Origin: Planococcus antarcticus DSM 14505
Lineage (GTDB): Bacteria > Bacillota > Bacilli > Bacillales_A > Planococcaceae
DNA: 64,000 nucleotides
Direction: 5' to 3'
Assembly: GCF_001687565.2 (NCBI RefSeq)
Contig: NZ_CP016534.2
Coordinates: forward strand, 686,501-750,500
The notes below the pieces were generated by a model. That model ran no database searches. It was not told the DNA's origin and was given only the letters and a program-made list of their open reading frames with translations. Shown here in pieces: positions 32,929 to 42,062 of the stretch (positions within the stretch are counted from its first letter, which is position 1; each line of letters opens with the position of its first letter). A program made the translations under genes and the position numbers.

Positions 32929-33000
32929 TGCCTAACCTTTGCAATCAGAATTTTCAGATATTCATGGTAACTATACCATAAGTCTACCAAAAATACTGAT

Positions 33001-33348
33001 TTATTTGCGGCTGTGGGCATTGACTAATCGTCGCGTCCGAGGAATAGCTCCAGACGGGTAAGGAAGTCGCTTTTCTCGGTCAGTGAGACCGTGGTCTGGG
33101 AGTCCGTCGTCAAGCAATTCCCGTCTGTACTCCCCCAACATCTTCAGGTCGCACTTCAGCATATACGCTTCGGCAACCGTCAGGGTTATGGGCTCCGGCG
33201 GTTGCGTCTTCTCTAGGCGGGTGTACTCTTTGTAGAGCCTCTCCGAATCGTCGAACGTATACTCAGACAGGAATTCATCGAGTGTCTGCGAAAGGATTTT
33301 CCGCTCCAGTAGAAACATAATGAGGAGATTATTAGAAGCTTTTGCCAC
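33001..33348 (-). CDS. Hypothetical protein, 115 aa
   Basis: A mostly helical, soluble, charged protein (EFLSEYTFDDSERLYKEYTR, DLKMLGEYRRELLDDG) without signal, membrane segment or known motif. The Arg/Pro-rich tail (GAIPRTRRLVNAHSRK) is odd. It lies 72 bp upstream, in transcription order, of the secreted protein gene, so it may be co-transcribed with it. The start has only a weak ribosome binding site. Family unknown. Confidence 0.5.
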   Translation of the reverse strand: MAKASNNLLIMFLLERKILSQTLDEFLSEYTFDDSERLYKEYTRLEKTQPPEPITLTVAEAYMLKCDLKMLGEYRRELLDDGLPDHGLTDREKRLPYPSGAIPRTRRLVNAHSRK

Positions 33349-33447
33349 TTTTAATTATAATTTAGGCATAGAAAGTCGGTTCTCACGCTCTTTTGGTGAA
33401 TTGCTTTGGCGAATATCTTTGAAGAAGATATCATTATCTTTCGATAA

Positions 33448-34211
33448 TTACCATTGATAAAGAACCCGGTTTTTTAACACCTGAAAACCGGCTCGCCCGT
33501 ACATCATACGTTTGATGGTTTTTAATCGGTTGACTTGTCCTTCTACCGGCCCATTGCTCCACGGTTCTTCAATGCTTAATTTTACTGCACTTAAATCCTG
33601 GATGACTCCCTGGATAAATGATTGGACAAAAGAGAAATCAACTTGTTTGTAAGTCGCTATCCAGTCCATCAGGTTTTCAGCCTTTTTTTTATTAAATAAT
33701 TCTCGAAATGAGTGAACCAGCTCATCGAGCTTCATCAGTTGTGGGAACGTCTCTAGTAAATTCGGATGCAGCTTGTGAACCCGTCCCCGATGATTCCCTT
33801 TTTCGAAATCCCAGATTACACGGATAACTTTCTGGCGGATAGAGAGCATCGCCGGTTTGCTTTGTCGGGCTTGACGTCTTTCTTCGGCGACTAAGTTATT
33901 TAAGGTACCAAGAGATCCACAGTATCCTTCTGCCCGACAAGCAGTTTCAATTTGTTTCACTGTCTGCTCTTCTTGCACTAAGGAGCGAATGAGTGAATGA
34001 AATTGTTTGAAAGGAGAAGCTCGTTCATGGTTTGGCTTTTTTGTTTGTCGAAGATCGGCGTAAACCGTTCCACTTGAGATTTGAAGTTTACGTTAAATGA
34101 CAGCTTTGGAATATCCTTCTTCAATTAGAGATTGTACCTGTTGGATTCGAGACCATCTTTTTTCTTCGTTCTTCATCCGTTGAGCTTCGTTTTTGCGAAG
34201 AGGGACGTTGA
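33448..34211 (-). pseudogene. ISL3-family transposase, C-terminal part, truncated and frameshifted
   Basis: The final 176 residues are open (IEEPWSNGPVEGQVNRLKTI, KRMMYGRAGFQVLKNRVLYQW), the typical ISL3 C-terminus with the last catalytic Glu. Upstream frames (33979-34211) still show helix-turn-helix fragments but contain stops. The 5' end is cut by the family A repeat at 34212. Confidence 0.82.
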
Positions 34212-34372
34212 AACCGCGCCCCTGGGAAAGAAACAATTCTAAACGATTTTGACTATACACGACAATTTATATCCTATACATTGTCACACCCGCTGCATCT
34301 ACATTGCGAGTGTGGTTTTTTTATATTATTCATTCATATAAATTGTGTGGGAATTGTGTGATACCATTAGCG
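34212..34372 (+). repeat. Family A repeat, type 2 core with terminator hairpin
   Basis: Left end CGCGCCCCTGGGAAAG and inner ACAATTTATA/TATAAATTGT blocks are intact; the right end is altered (ATACCATTAGCG). The core is a terminator-like hairpin, CACACCCGC and GCGAGTGTGG, followed by a T run. It replaces the 5' end of the ISL3 remnant. Confidence 0.85.
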
Positions 34373-34483
34373 TTGTGCATAAGCAAGAACTTTCCAGTAA
34401 GTGATTTTTTTACTAATGACAGTTTGAAAAAATCAAAAAAAAGGAGTGCTTCGCCCAAAACGAGTCGATTCCCTTTTTTTTGA

Positions 34484-34690
34484 CTATTTAGTTACCGGTT
34501 TTCTGCTGAGCGGATTGACGATGGCGTAATCTGCTCCGTAATCCCGTGCCTTTTTAGGGTAGCCAATGTTGCTCTTTCTCCCTTGAGTGGTAAATCCAGG
34601 AATTCGTTCGAATTCCTTCCGGGCATCTCCCCATTTTTGCAAGAGGTAAAGCTGAATATTTCGCAGGAAATGGGCCGTTAAATCGCGTCC
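34484..34690 (-). pseudogene. C-terminal fragment of an unknown protein, fused to a family A repeat
   Basis: The frame encodes ARKEFERIPGFTTQGRKSNI, GYPKKARDYGADYAIVNPLS and ends RKPVTK. Its first codons, back to 34729, are read through the left arm of the repeat at 34682 (MYNQNRSELFLSLGRDL), so the natural N-terminus is gone. I do not recognise the domain. Confidence 0.5.
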
Positions 34691-34845
34691 CAGGGAAAGA
34701 AACAATTCTGAACGATTCTGATTATACACTACAATTTATATTCCATACATGAGGAAGTCTATAAAGCTAGTATTTCTAACTACAACTATTCGTGATTATT
34801 CAGGAGTATAAATTGTTTGGAAATTGTTCCGCTCCCTGGGAAACA
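34682..34845 (+). repeat. Family A repeat, type 1 core, complete copy
   Basis: Nearly identical to the copy at 31703, with left end TCGCGTCCCAGGGAAAG and right end CCGCTCCCTGGGAAAC. It joins an orphan gene fragment on the left to an IS3 transposase fragment on the right, as the 31703 copy does. Confidence 0.9.
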
Positions 34846-35123
34846 AAATTTATTCTTCTATGCGGCATCACCGGTTAGCAAAAGAACTCGGGTTTATCCC
34901 AAGCATGTCCCGAAAAGCGAACTGTTGGGATAATGCCGTAATCGAGAGTTTCTTCTCGCATTTAAAAACAGAGTTCCCGCATTTATTCCCGGTCGATTAA
35001 GCCGGTCAGGTGATCGAAGACCTGCCAAAATTCATTGCTTATTTTAACGAAGAACGCAGTCAAAAAAGACTGGCTTATTTAACGCTAGCCGCTTATTTGA
35101 AAATGGAAAAAATAGCAAGCTGA
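34846..35123 (+). pseudogene. IS3-family transposase, C-terminal fragment with internal stop
   Basis: Codons read MSRKANCWDNAVIESFFSHL and KTEFPHLFPVD, then TAA, then IAYFNEERSQKRLAYLTLAA to a TGA at 35121-35123. This is the DDE domain end of IS150-like OrfB. It is decayed by the stop and cut at the left by a family A repeat. Confidence 0.85.
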
Positions 35124-35384
35124 TACATAATTAGCTGGTGTCTAAAAAAGAGGGGCTTGACCACAGGGAAGTGAATTAGCGACTGGTTTGTGGATGGGGC
35201 TGGCCGAGTGAGGAAAAGTCAGAAAAAATTAGGCTTTTTTTAGTTTAAAGTACTCTTTTGAAGAGAGATTTAATATAATATTTATAAAATATGTAGGCAA
35301 TATATCTTTGTTAACGTATACTGTTTAGGTATTAAGTTTTAATTTAAGGTGATTTGTAATTCAACAAAAAAGGAGGAGCAGAAG

Positions 35385-36248
35385 ATGAGTACTTTAATAG
35401 GGTTGGTCGGCTTCTTAGGTTTGCTGACAGGATTAATATTATTTATAGCATCTATTTTTTCTGATATTCCCAAGAAAGTTGGAACAATCATTGCAGTCAT
35501 AGGGTTCTTGTTTATTAACCTAAGCAATTTTCCTAAAGGTGCTTTGTACGGGGTATTTGGTTTTTTGGCAATATTAGTTGGAGTCATAATGTTAATTATA
35601 TATTTAGTTCGTGAGAAGCCAGTGAAAAATCCAATTATTGTTATTGTGTTAGGTTTCATTAGCTTTTTTGGTGCTCTTTCAATACCTACTGAGACATCTA
35701 ATGCTACACAAGAAACTCCTATAGAAGCAGCTGAAACGCAAGGGAAAGTTGAGGAACCTGAAAAGGAAGTAGCTGAAGAGATAATAGAGGAAACAGAAGA
35801 TAAAGAAAAAATTAGTGAAGGAACAACTGATGAAAAAGAAGAACCTATCGAGGACGTTATCGGAATTGGAGATGCAATTGTAATCGATGATGTACACTAT
35901 GTAATTAATGAAGTTACAAGTGCCAAAAATGTAGGTGGAGAATATGGAAAAGACGCAATATCTCAGTTCACTATCATTAATTTAACAGTGCAGAATGAAC
36001 AAAATGAGGCTATCAAAGTGGATAGCGATCAGTTTCAACTTGTATCAGGCGAACGTACTTATGAAGCGAGTGGATCTGCAGGGATATATGCAAATAAGGA
36101 TTATGATTTCTTCTATACTGAAATCAATCCTGGAGTTGCGTTGAGTGGCAACATTGTCTTTGATGTTCCAGCTGATCTTGAAAATTTACAATTATATATA
36201 CAAAATGATTTTTGGGGCAATAAGACTGGAATAGTTCATCTTCAATAA
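35385..36248 (+). CDS. Membrane protein with DUF4352-like C-terminal domain
   Basis: 287 residues from ATG 35385 after AGGAGGAGC. Four hydrophobic segments (residues 2-25, 30-50, 55-75, 85-105) are followed by a Glu/Thr-rich linker (about 110-165). An extracellular beta-sandwich of DUF4352 type ends the protein (ISQFTIINLTVQNEQNEAIK, GVALSGNIVFDVPAD). Such domains occur on Gram-positive surface proteins of unknown role; binding or telomeric-repeat-like beta folds are suggested only by family. AT-rich codon use suggests acquired DNA. Confidence 0.75.
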   Translation: MSTLIGLVGFLGLLTGLILFIASIFSDIPKKVGTIIAVIGFLFINLSNFPKGALYGVFGFLAILVGVIMLIIYLVREKPVKNPIIVIVLGFISFFGALSIPTETSNATQETPIEAAETQGKVEEPEKEVAEEIIEETEDKEKISEGTTDEKEEPIEDVIGIGDAIVIDDVHYVINEVTSAKNVGGEYGKDAISQFTIINLTVQNEQNEAIKVDSDQFQLVSGERTYEASGSAGIYANKDYDFFYTEINPGVALSGNIVFDVPADLENLQLYIQNDFWGNKTGIVHLQ

Positions 36249-36330
36249 ATGGGTTTTGTTTTCTCAAAAGTAGCATTTGTCCAGGTGAAGATCTAATCAA
36301 TTTAAACTTTATAAGGAAAACTATATTGAA

Positions 36331-37994
36331 CCTGAATTATTCACCGATTTATTGATAAAGGCCCCAAAACCCGAGTTCATCGGCTTTTGGGGCCTTTGCT
36401 TATGCATGAAAAAAATGAAAAAAGAATCCGTTTCTGCTAAGGTTAAATCACCACAAAATAACCAACAGAAAGGATTCTTCTTATGGCTACATTACCGCAA
36501 ATATCCCTTGATTTCAATCGTCAGATCAAATTATCAAATGATGGAGGTTCACTTTCCTCAGATACCGGCGCGTTCCTGTTCAAGGAATTCGACGTAAAGC
36601 TTGGCTTTTCGCAAACCGTGGCGAAGCATCTTCATTTGAAAGATACTCGTTCTCATTGGATCCATTCGAACGAAAAATTATTCGGCCAGAAAATCTACCA
36701 GATAATAGCGGGTTATGCGGAAGATGATGCTGCGGACCACCTGACGGACGATCCGATTTTCACTCAAGTTCTCGGACAAGGAGCGTTAGCTTCCCAACCC
36801 AGTCTATCTCGTTTTTGGCCACGTTTTAATCCGGAAGCGATGATTCAATTACAACAAGCCAACCAGGAACTGCTCGATAAAGTGCATCGGCACCGGAAAG
36901 CTGAAGCGATCATCTTCGATCTGGACTCGACACATGCCGATACCTACGGCAACCAGTGCGATGCGGCGTACAATGCCCATTACGGGACGGTCGGTTTCCA
37001 TCCGTTGGTCGCTTTTGACGGGATCACCGGTGATTTCTTGAAAGCCCAGCTGCGCCCCGGCAATGTCTACACATCCAACGGAGTCGTGGATTTCATCCGG
37101 CCGCTGATTGAACATTATAATGAACAGTTTCCTGAGACGACGCCGTTCATCCGCGGGGACAGTGGGTTTGCCGTTCCGGCTTTGTATGAACTATGTGAAA
37201 AGGAATCGGTCTATTACGTCATCCGGCTCAAATCCAATGCCATCCTGCAATGCCTTGCGGAGGAATACCATCCATCTTCGACACCATCTGACAGCACAAA
37301 GACCGAATATCATGTTTCAGAAACAACCTATCAGGCGAAAAAATGGGATAAGCCCCGGAAAGTCGTCATCCAGTCCGCACGGCCTGCGGGTGAATTGTTC
37401 TTTACCCATACATTTTTTGTGACGAATTTCACGGACGTGTTCTCCCCGGAAGCCATTGTCCGCACCTATCAAAAAAGAGGAACCATGGAAAATTACATCA
37501 AAGAAGCTAAAAATGGGTTTGGATTTGATCGAATGAACAGCCATTCCTACCAAGTGAACGAAGCGAAAATGATGCTAAGCCTGTTGGCTTATAATTTAGT
37601 GAATTGGCTGCGCACATTAACGTTTCCGGAAGTGCAAAAGAAGATGCAGATCCAGACCATCCGGACACGACTGGTAAAAGTGGCCAGTAAGCTGGTGAAG
37701 TCAGGACGGTCCCTTTACTTCAAATTGTCTTCCAGTTTTGTCTACCAAGACTTCTTTTGGAAAATCCTCGCCCGGATTCAACAGCTGAAAATCGAATAGC
37801 TTCTCATTACTCCTTTTTTGAAATTTGGATCTCTGCCAAGGGAGTCGTCTGCCCAAAAACGCTCTTTTTAAATGAGTCGATGCAGAATTTCACGTAGATG
37901 AAATGAAAAAGAGGAAATATGCCTTAAAAAATTTCGACAATCAGTGAATTTCAGCTAAATTCCCGGATGAGCGACCAAGCGTGAATAATTCAGG
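36331..37994 (+). mobile_element. IS1380-family insertion sequence with 5-bp target duplication
   Basis: The 1664-bp element has 14-bp terminal inverted repeats, CCTGAATTATTCAC on the left and its complement on the right. TTGAA is duplicated on each side (36326-36330 and 37995-37999). A strong hairpin at 36357-36398 (AAAGGCCCCAAAA with TTTTGGGGCCTTT) near the left end probably blocks transcription entering the transposase gene. Confidence 0.93.
36483..37799 (+). CDS. IS1380-family transposase
   Basis: 438 residues, complete. DDE residues are visible as IIFDLDSTHADTYG, FIRGDSGFAVPALYE and the late Glu in RGTMENYIKEAKNGFGFDRM. AGAAAGGATTC provides the start signal. The element's clean target duplication and unbroken frame suggest it is or was recently active. 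Confidence 0.95.
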   Translation: MATLPQISLDFNRQIKLSNDGGSLSSDTGAFLFKEFDVKLGFSQTVAKHLHLKDTRSHWIHSNEKLFGQKIYQIIAGYAEDDAADHLTDDPIFTQVLGQGALASQPSLSRFWPRFNPEAMIQLQQANQELLDKVHRHRKAEAIIFDLDSTHADTYGNQCDAAYNAHYGTVGFHPLVAFDGITGDFLKAQLRPGNVYTSNGVVDFIRPLIEHYNEQFPETTPFIRGDSGFAVPALYELCEKESVYYVIRLKSNAILQCLAEEYHPSSTPSDSTKTEYHVSETTYQAKKWDKPRKVVIQSARPAGELFFTHTFFVTNFTDVFSPEAIVRTYQKRGTMENYIKEAKNGFGFDRMNSHSYQVNEAKMMLSLLAYNLVNWLRTLTFPEVQKKMQIQTIRTRLVKVASKLVKSGRSLYFKLSSSFVYQDFFWKILARIQQLKIE

Positions 37995-38071
37995 TTGAAG
38001 TATGTTCAAGGAAGAAGAGGGCGATTATGAAAGTATTATCGATATGATTAATAGCAATTGGGGTTATAGTA

Positions 38072-38234
38072 AATCGCGCCCCTGTGTAAGAAACAATTCT
38101 AAACGATTTTGACAATACACTACAATTTATATCATATACACTGCCACACCTGCTGCTTCCACGTTGCGGGTGTGGTTTTTTCATTTTATTCAGCTGTATA
38201 AATTGTGTGGAAATTGTGCGCTACACAGGGGCGA
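38072..38234 (+). repeat. Family A repeat, type 2 core, with compensated terminal stem
   Basis: Left end CGCCCCTGTGTAAG (after TCGCG) and right end GCTACACAGGGGCGA are perfectly complementary, although they differ from the CCCAGGGA/TCCCTGGG of other copies; both arms changed together. The core is a terminator hairpin, CCACACCTGC and GCGGGTGTGG, followed by TTTTTTC. A short open frame at 38002 (MFKEEEGDYESIIDMINSNW) runs into its left arm. Confidence 0.92.
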
Positions 38235-38247
38235 TCTGGGAACTGCT

Positions 38248-38283
38248 GGAAATAATTGTGTCGATCTCTGGAAAGCGAAATCA
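38248..38283 (+). repeat. Family A repeat, right-end fragment
   Basis: AATAATTGTGTCGATCTCTG followed by GAAAGCGAAATC matches the right arm of the family. It directly follows the complete copy at 38072, so two right ends stand side by side. Confidence 0.6.
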
Positions 38284-38291
38284 TTAATCTC

Positions 38292-39023
38292 TCACCATTC
38301 GAAGTCTTCGGGGTATTCCTCGTTAAATCGGATTTCCGATTCAGGCACATTCAAGTCGCGGGCCGCATCCATGATACCTGTTCTTGCTTCTGTATAGTTA
38401 TAGTCCAGTTCACCGAGACGTTTTGCCATAATGCTGATGTTGGCCAGGCGTCTTTCCGGTTTCATTTTCAAAAACTTGATATTCAAGTGATCGACGTATT
38501 GAGTCGCATAGTTGTTGTAGAGACCATACGTATAATTCTTATAAGGGCGGATATACTTTTTGAGATGGCCATATTTTGATTCGGATAAGGTTTCTTGCAG
38601 GCAACGGGCAACGGCTCCCTGGAATTTACGGACGGCAATAATGGTCGGGTCCCAGGGATGTGTGTTGCTTCGCTTTTCATAGAGTTCAATAAAATCATTG
38701 AGAGAAAAGGAAACGAATAATAATTCCGGCCACATGACTTCGAAGGTCAAATAGATATTGGTGTCAGGACCGATGATTGGCATATAGCGAGACCGTTCCC
38801 TATCAAATCCATTCGGCACAGTTATTGCGCCGCGGTCGCCCATCAGCGAGTGACGGATATCGTAACAGACGCCGAGAACCCGAAGCCGGACAGAATCGTA
38901 AGTAGGCAGTTCACCTTCTTCACCGACAATCAGATGCAGCGCTTCGTATAATTCGTCAAGATCCTGGTAGTCACCGGCAACAGTAACGCCGGCGTAATGT
39001 GGGGTATTGTTGATTTGTAGCAT
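38292..39023 (-). CDS. DUF6904 family protein
   Basis: 243 residues from ATG 39023, with AAAGGAGATC upstream. MLQINNTPHYAGVTVAGDY and DLDELYEALHLIVGEEG are the N-terminal features I associate with DUF6904; YDIRHSLMGDRGAI and TFEVMWPELLFVSFSLNDF follow. No catalytic motif is evident. The family appears beside mobile or toxin-related genes, so a defence or stress role is possible but not shown. Confidence 0.7.
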   Translation of the reverse strand: MLQINNTPHYAGVTVAGDYQDLDELYEALHLIVGEEGELPTYDSVRLRVLGVCYDIRHSLMGDRGAITVPNGFDRERSRYMPIIGPDTNIYLTFEVMWPELLFVSFSLNDFIELYEKRSNTHPWDPTIIAVRKFQGAVARCLQETLSESKYGHLKKYIRPYKNYTYGLYNNYATQYVDHLNIKFLKMKPERRLANISIMAKRLGELDYNYTEARTGIMDAARDLNVPESEIRFNEEYPEDFEW

Positions 39024-39124
39024 GTGAGATCTCCTTTGAGGTTTTCCTCCATTGTAGCAAAAATCAGTCTTTTGCATACAAGTAACAATGAAGAAGGACG
39101 AAAAACACAGCGCACGTGCAATAA

Positions 39125-39163
39125 ACCTGCCCACCTTTCCATAAGAGGAAAGGTGGGCAGGTT
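39125..39163. terminator. Bidirectional terminator-like hairpin
   Basis: AACCTGCCCACCTTTCC and GGAAAGGTGGGCAGGTT are a perfect 17-bp inverted repeat with an ATAAGA loop. It lies between the fic and DUF6904 genes. Confidence 0.75.
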
Positions 39164-39173
39164 CGCATTAAAA

Positions 39174-39905
39174 TTATTTATCCGTTTTATCTATATCAGA
39201 ATCCATAGTAAAAGGTTTTTCTTCATAGGTTGATACATCATAATCTCGAATTGATTGATATTTTTCAGAAGTTGAGTTATCAAGAATAGAAGAATGCGAT
39301 CGTGTGAAGCCTAAAGCATCTGTTATGATCTTGTCTAAATGTTCTATTTCAGGAGCTTCCTCAACCGCAGCGAGCACTAGTGCATTTCTTAAATAGGCTG
39401 CATTTTGAGATAGTAATTGTTCATTAAATTCAATGCTATTATAGTCTGCGAATAATTTTATGAAAATCGAAACTGTCCGAGTATTTCCCTCTCTAAAGGG
39501 GTGGATTCGCCAAAGATCAGTCATGAATTTAACGAAATTACTAGCTAATTGAGTGTTTGACGAAGTCCAATCAATTTTGTTTGCCCATTTGAAAACATGA
39601 GTAAGATCGTGTTGAATTTGATCCTTATTGCTATAAATAATTGATAGTCCGCCTAAAATACGTTCGCTTTTAAAAATATTTATAGTTCGAAATTCTCCAG
39701 ACCATACATAAAGGCTTTGAAAAAGGTAGCGGTGGATTTTTTGAATACTAGTGAAATCACAGAAGTCAATTTGGTCCGCAATAGAATGTATATCTATAAT
39801 TCCAGCAATTAAGAACTGAGCCTCAATAGTGATTAATTCCTGTTCATTTTGAATGCCTAATTTATTTATTAATATGTTGGTTTGTGGATATACGTAAGGA
39901 TCCAT
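39174..39905 (-). CDS. fic: Fic-domain protein (AMPylating toxin type)
   Basis: A 243-residue Fic/DOC protein. The core motif is HPFREGNTRTVS at residues 135-146, with catalytic His135, and an upstream Fic flap region (GEFRTINIFKSERIL). Compared with the consensus HPFxxGNGRxxR, GNG is GNT and the second Arg is Ser, which may alter ATP phosphate binding. A C-terminal extension (about 180-243) is polar. Four bases separate it from the small antitoxin gene upstream. Fic toxins usually add AMP to target proteins such as gyrase. Confidence 0.88.
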   Translation of the reverse strand: MDPYVYPQTNILINKLGIQNEQELITIEAQFLIAGIIDIHSIADQIDFCDFTSIQKIHRYLFQSLYVWSGEFRTINIFKSERILGGLSIIYSNKDQIQHDLTHVFKWANKIDWTSSNTQLASNFVKFMTDLWRIHPFREGNTRTVSIFIKLFADYNSIEFNEQLLSQNAAYLRNALVLAAVEEAPEIEHLDKIITDALGFTRSHSSILDNSTSEKYQSIRDYDVSTYEEKPFTMDSDIDKTDK

Positions 39906-39909
39906 TCAA

Positions 39910-40095
39910 CTATTGAGACACCTTCGTGTATTTATCGAAGATGGCTTTCTTAAATTGGCTTTCTGTTAATTCGCCGTTTTCATATTGCTTCAGCAGATTT
40001 TGTGTAAAGGCGGTTGGTTTTCCGCCATCAATTGCAGCTATTCCAACTGCAAAACGAACTCTCTTTTGACGTTCTGGACGTGAGTTCAAGTTCAC
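39910..40095 (-). CDS. Small VbhA-like antitoxin of the Fic protein, 61 aa
   Basis: GTG 40095 lies five bases after AAAGGGGTGG and gives a 61-residue protein, VbhA size. It contains RVRFAVGIAAIDGGKPTAFT, where the AAIDG stretch resembles the inhibitory helix (S/TxxxE-G/N, usually IEG) that blocks ATP binding in class I Fic toxins. A C-terminal helix (YENGELTESQFKKAIFDKYT) follows. A much longer frame from 40254 exists but has no start signals. The Glu of the motif is Asp here. Confidence 0.75.
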   Translation of the reverse strand: MNLNSRPERQKRVRFAVGIAAIDGGKPTAFTQNLLKQYENGELTESQFKKAIFDKYTKVSQ

Positions 40096-40240
40096 TAATA
40101 CCACCCCTTTACTTATTGTATCAATTATATCATGAAGCAAAAAAAGTCTCTGTGAATATGTCTTTCCATGAGAAATGAAATCAGAGATTTTGTTCACCCA
40201 AAAAGCCATGCAGGTTATAATCGACTCAGGGGGAATTCTC

Positions 40241-41502
40241 ATGAACTTACACAATTTGAAAACCTATGTGCCGGCAGTGCTTTACAAACGCGGCTTGGAT
40301 TATTTTGAGCGAGATTTTGTGGAGCAACTGGCGGAAGATGCACCGAATCGCTGGCATGCGATTGTGGCGGGAACCCGGGATTATGACGTAACGATCAAGT
40401 TGACTGGGGATGAGACGATTGTGTCGACATCCTGTAATTGTCCGTTTGAAACGGATTCGCTGTGCAAACATGAGGTAGCGGTGTGTTTGGCGATCCGTGA
40501 AATCAAAAAAGAAAATAGTTCAGCTAGCGTGGATGTGCTGGCCCAATTAAAAGTGCTGAAAAAAGTGGAGTTGCTAGAAATCTTAGAAGAGTTGGTACAG
40601 AAGCAGCCAACAGTAGAACTTTACTTAACGGAGAAATTTTCGAAAACGGACGGTACGGACGAACAAACGACGCGCTGGATTATTCAGAAGTCGGCTAACC
40701 GTGCGAGCCGTAGAGGGTTTATCGAATGGGATCGGACAGATCAGGCGATTGAAGGGGCGAAGGAAGTTCAAGAATATATAGATAGCTTGAAGCCAGAGCA
40801 AAATGCTGAGAAAATCATTCGCCTCAGTTTGATTGTCATTGAGGAATGCAGTGAAATCATGCAAATGGCGGATGATTCGGGGGCAGATATCAGTTCGGCG
40901 ATTAATGAAAGCCTAGCGAAAATTGACAAAACACTGGCAAAGTGGCCAAAACAGCTGGACGAGTCGACTGTGGATAACATGCTCGAACTGCTGTATCCAC
41001 ACATCTTATTTAGTTTGAAACAAGACATTACAGACGCAGCGGATGGTTTACTAGAATCCGTCCTGCAATGGAATGAAACAGGCGATTTCGCAAACAAGTT
41101 TTCTGGTTTTATTGAAAAAATAATTGGCAGTAAGTAAATGCAAAATAAGTCGTATTCATACACAGAAGAGCGGTTCCGCATGTACCAGCTGGCAATTTTG
41201 CAGCAGGCTGGCGATCAGCAAGCGGTCGAATCTTTCTGTATGAAGCATCACCGCTATCCCGAAATCCGTAAAGCGCAAGTTCTACAGACGCTGGATGCGG
41301 GTGAATTTGAGAAAGCAATCCGGTGTGTGCCAAATCGGAACAACTGGATGTGAAACTTCCAGGATTGATGCATGATTGGAAAAAGCTGCGCTTTCGAGCC
41401 TATGAGGGAATGGGCAACACAGCAGAGATGATTGACCTCAGCTTTGAGTTCGCGGTGGACGGGGAACAAGAATATTATTATAAACTTCCGTTTGTCAATT
41501 AG
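40241..41502 (+). pseudogene. SWIM zinc-finger protein, broken by a stop and a frameshift
   Basis: ATG 40241 follows CAGGGGGAATT. The first 298 codons contain a SWIM zinc finger (CNCPFETDSLCKHEVAVCLA) and a helical region, ending at TAA 41135-41137. The same frame then continues (SYSYTEERFRMYQLAILQQA) to about 41345. A +1 shift restores LDVKLPGLMHDWKKLRFRAY to TAG 41500-41502. Homologous SWIM proteins are longer, so the pieces represent one decayed gene. A family A repeat begins 2 bp after its final stop. Confidence 0.72.
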
Positions 41503-41503
41503 A

Positions 41504-41672
41504 AATTCGCGCCCCTGGGAAAGAAACAATTCTAAACGATTTTGACAATACACTACAATTTATACTATATGCAAAGCTACGCCGGATAAATCAACATTCC
41601 GGTTGTGGTTATTTCTTTTTATTCATTAACATAAATTGTTTCGGAATTGTATGGTTCCCTGGGAAGCGGAAT
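41504..41672 (+). repeat. Family A repeat, type 2 core, complete copy
   Basis: Left end TTCGCGCCCCTGGGAAAG and right end GGTTCCCTGGGAAGCGGAA pair except near the centre. Inner ACAATTTATA and ATAAATTGTT are kept. The core hairpin, CGCCGGATAAAT and ATTCCGGTTGTGG, is weaker than in the 38072 copy. Confidence 0.9.
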
Positions 41673-41727
41673 TAATGGCTAGTTTAGATGTGAAAATATT
41701 TCCGCCAATGGCTGAATAACAGTACAG

Positions 41728-42049
41728 TGTATTATTTTTTTGTACGAATACAACGAAGAAAAAGAAGATGATGAACTGATTTGTGAGGCTCGAGGATATA
41801 TTTTTAAACTGTTTGAAGGGTTTGAGTTGATCGATGAAGAAGATTCAATTAAGTGGAAATCTACAATTTATGACCAGTATTATAGAAGAGAATCAATTAG
41901 TTGAATATCAAGGTGGGAAACTACTTATTTTAGATGAGGTTCGTATAGAAGATAAACAAATGTCCGAGTTAGACATAGTAAAAATGGTAATAGATGAAAT
42001 GTATAAATTGTTTGGGAATTGTGTCGCTCTAAAAGAAGCGAAACAGTAA
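41728..42049 (+). pseudogene. Small acidic protein remnant with a frameshift
   Basis: One frame reads LYEYNEEKEDDELICEARGY and FKLFEGFELIDEEDSIKWKS up to a stop near 41902. A second starts at ATG 41834 (MKKIQLSGNLQFMTSIIEEN, LVEYQGGKLLILDEVRIEDK) and runs to 42049. They overlap and look like two pieces of one or two small acidic genes of the immunity-protein sort. The last 15 codons (YKLFGNCVALKEAKQ) are translated from a family A right-end fragment. Function unknown. Confidence 0.45.
42001..42041 (+). repeat. Family A repeat, right-end fragment
   Basis: GTATAAATTGTTTGGGAATT is identical to the right arm of the 31703 copy, followed by GTGTCGCTCTAAAAGAAGCG. No left arm is present. It forms the 3' end of the small open frame 41834-42049. 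Confidence 0.8.
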
Positions 42050-42062
42050 GGAGGCCCAATAG

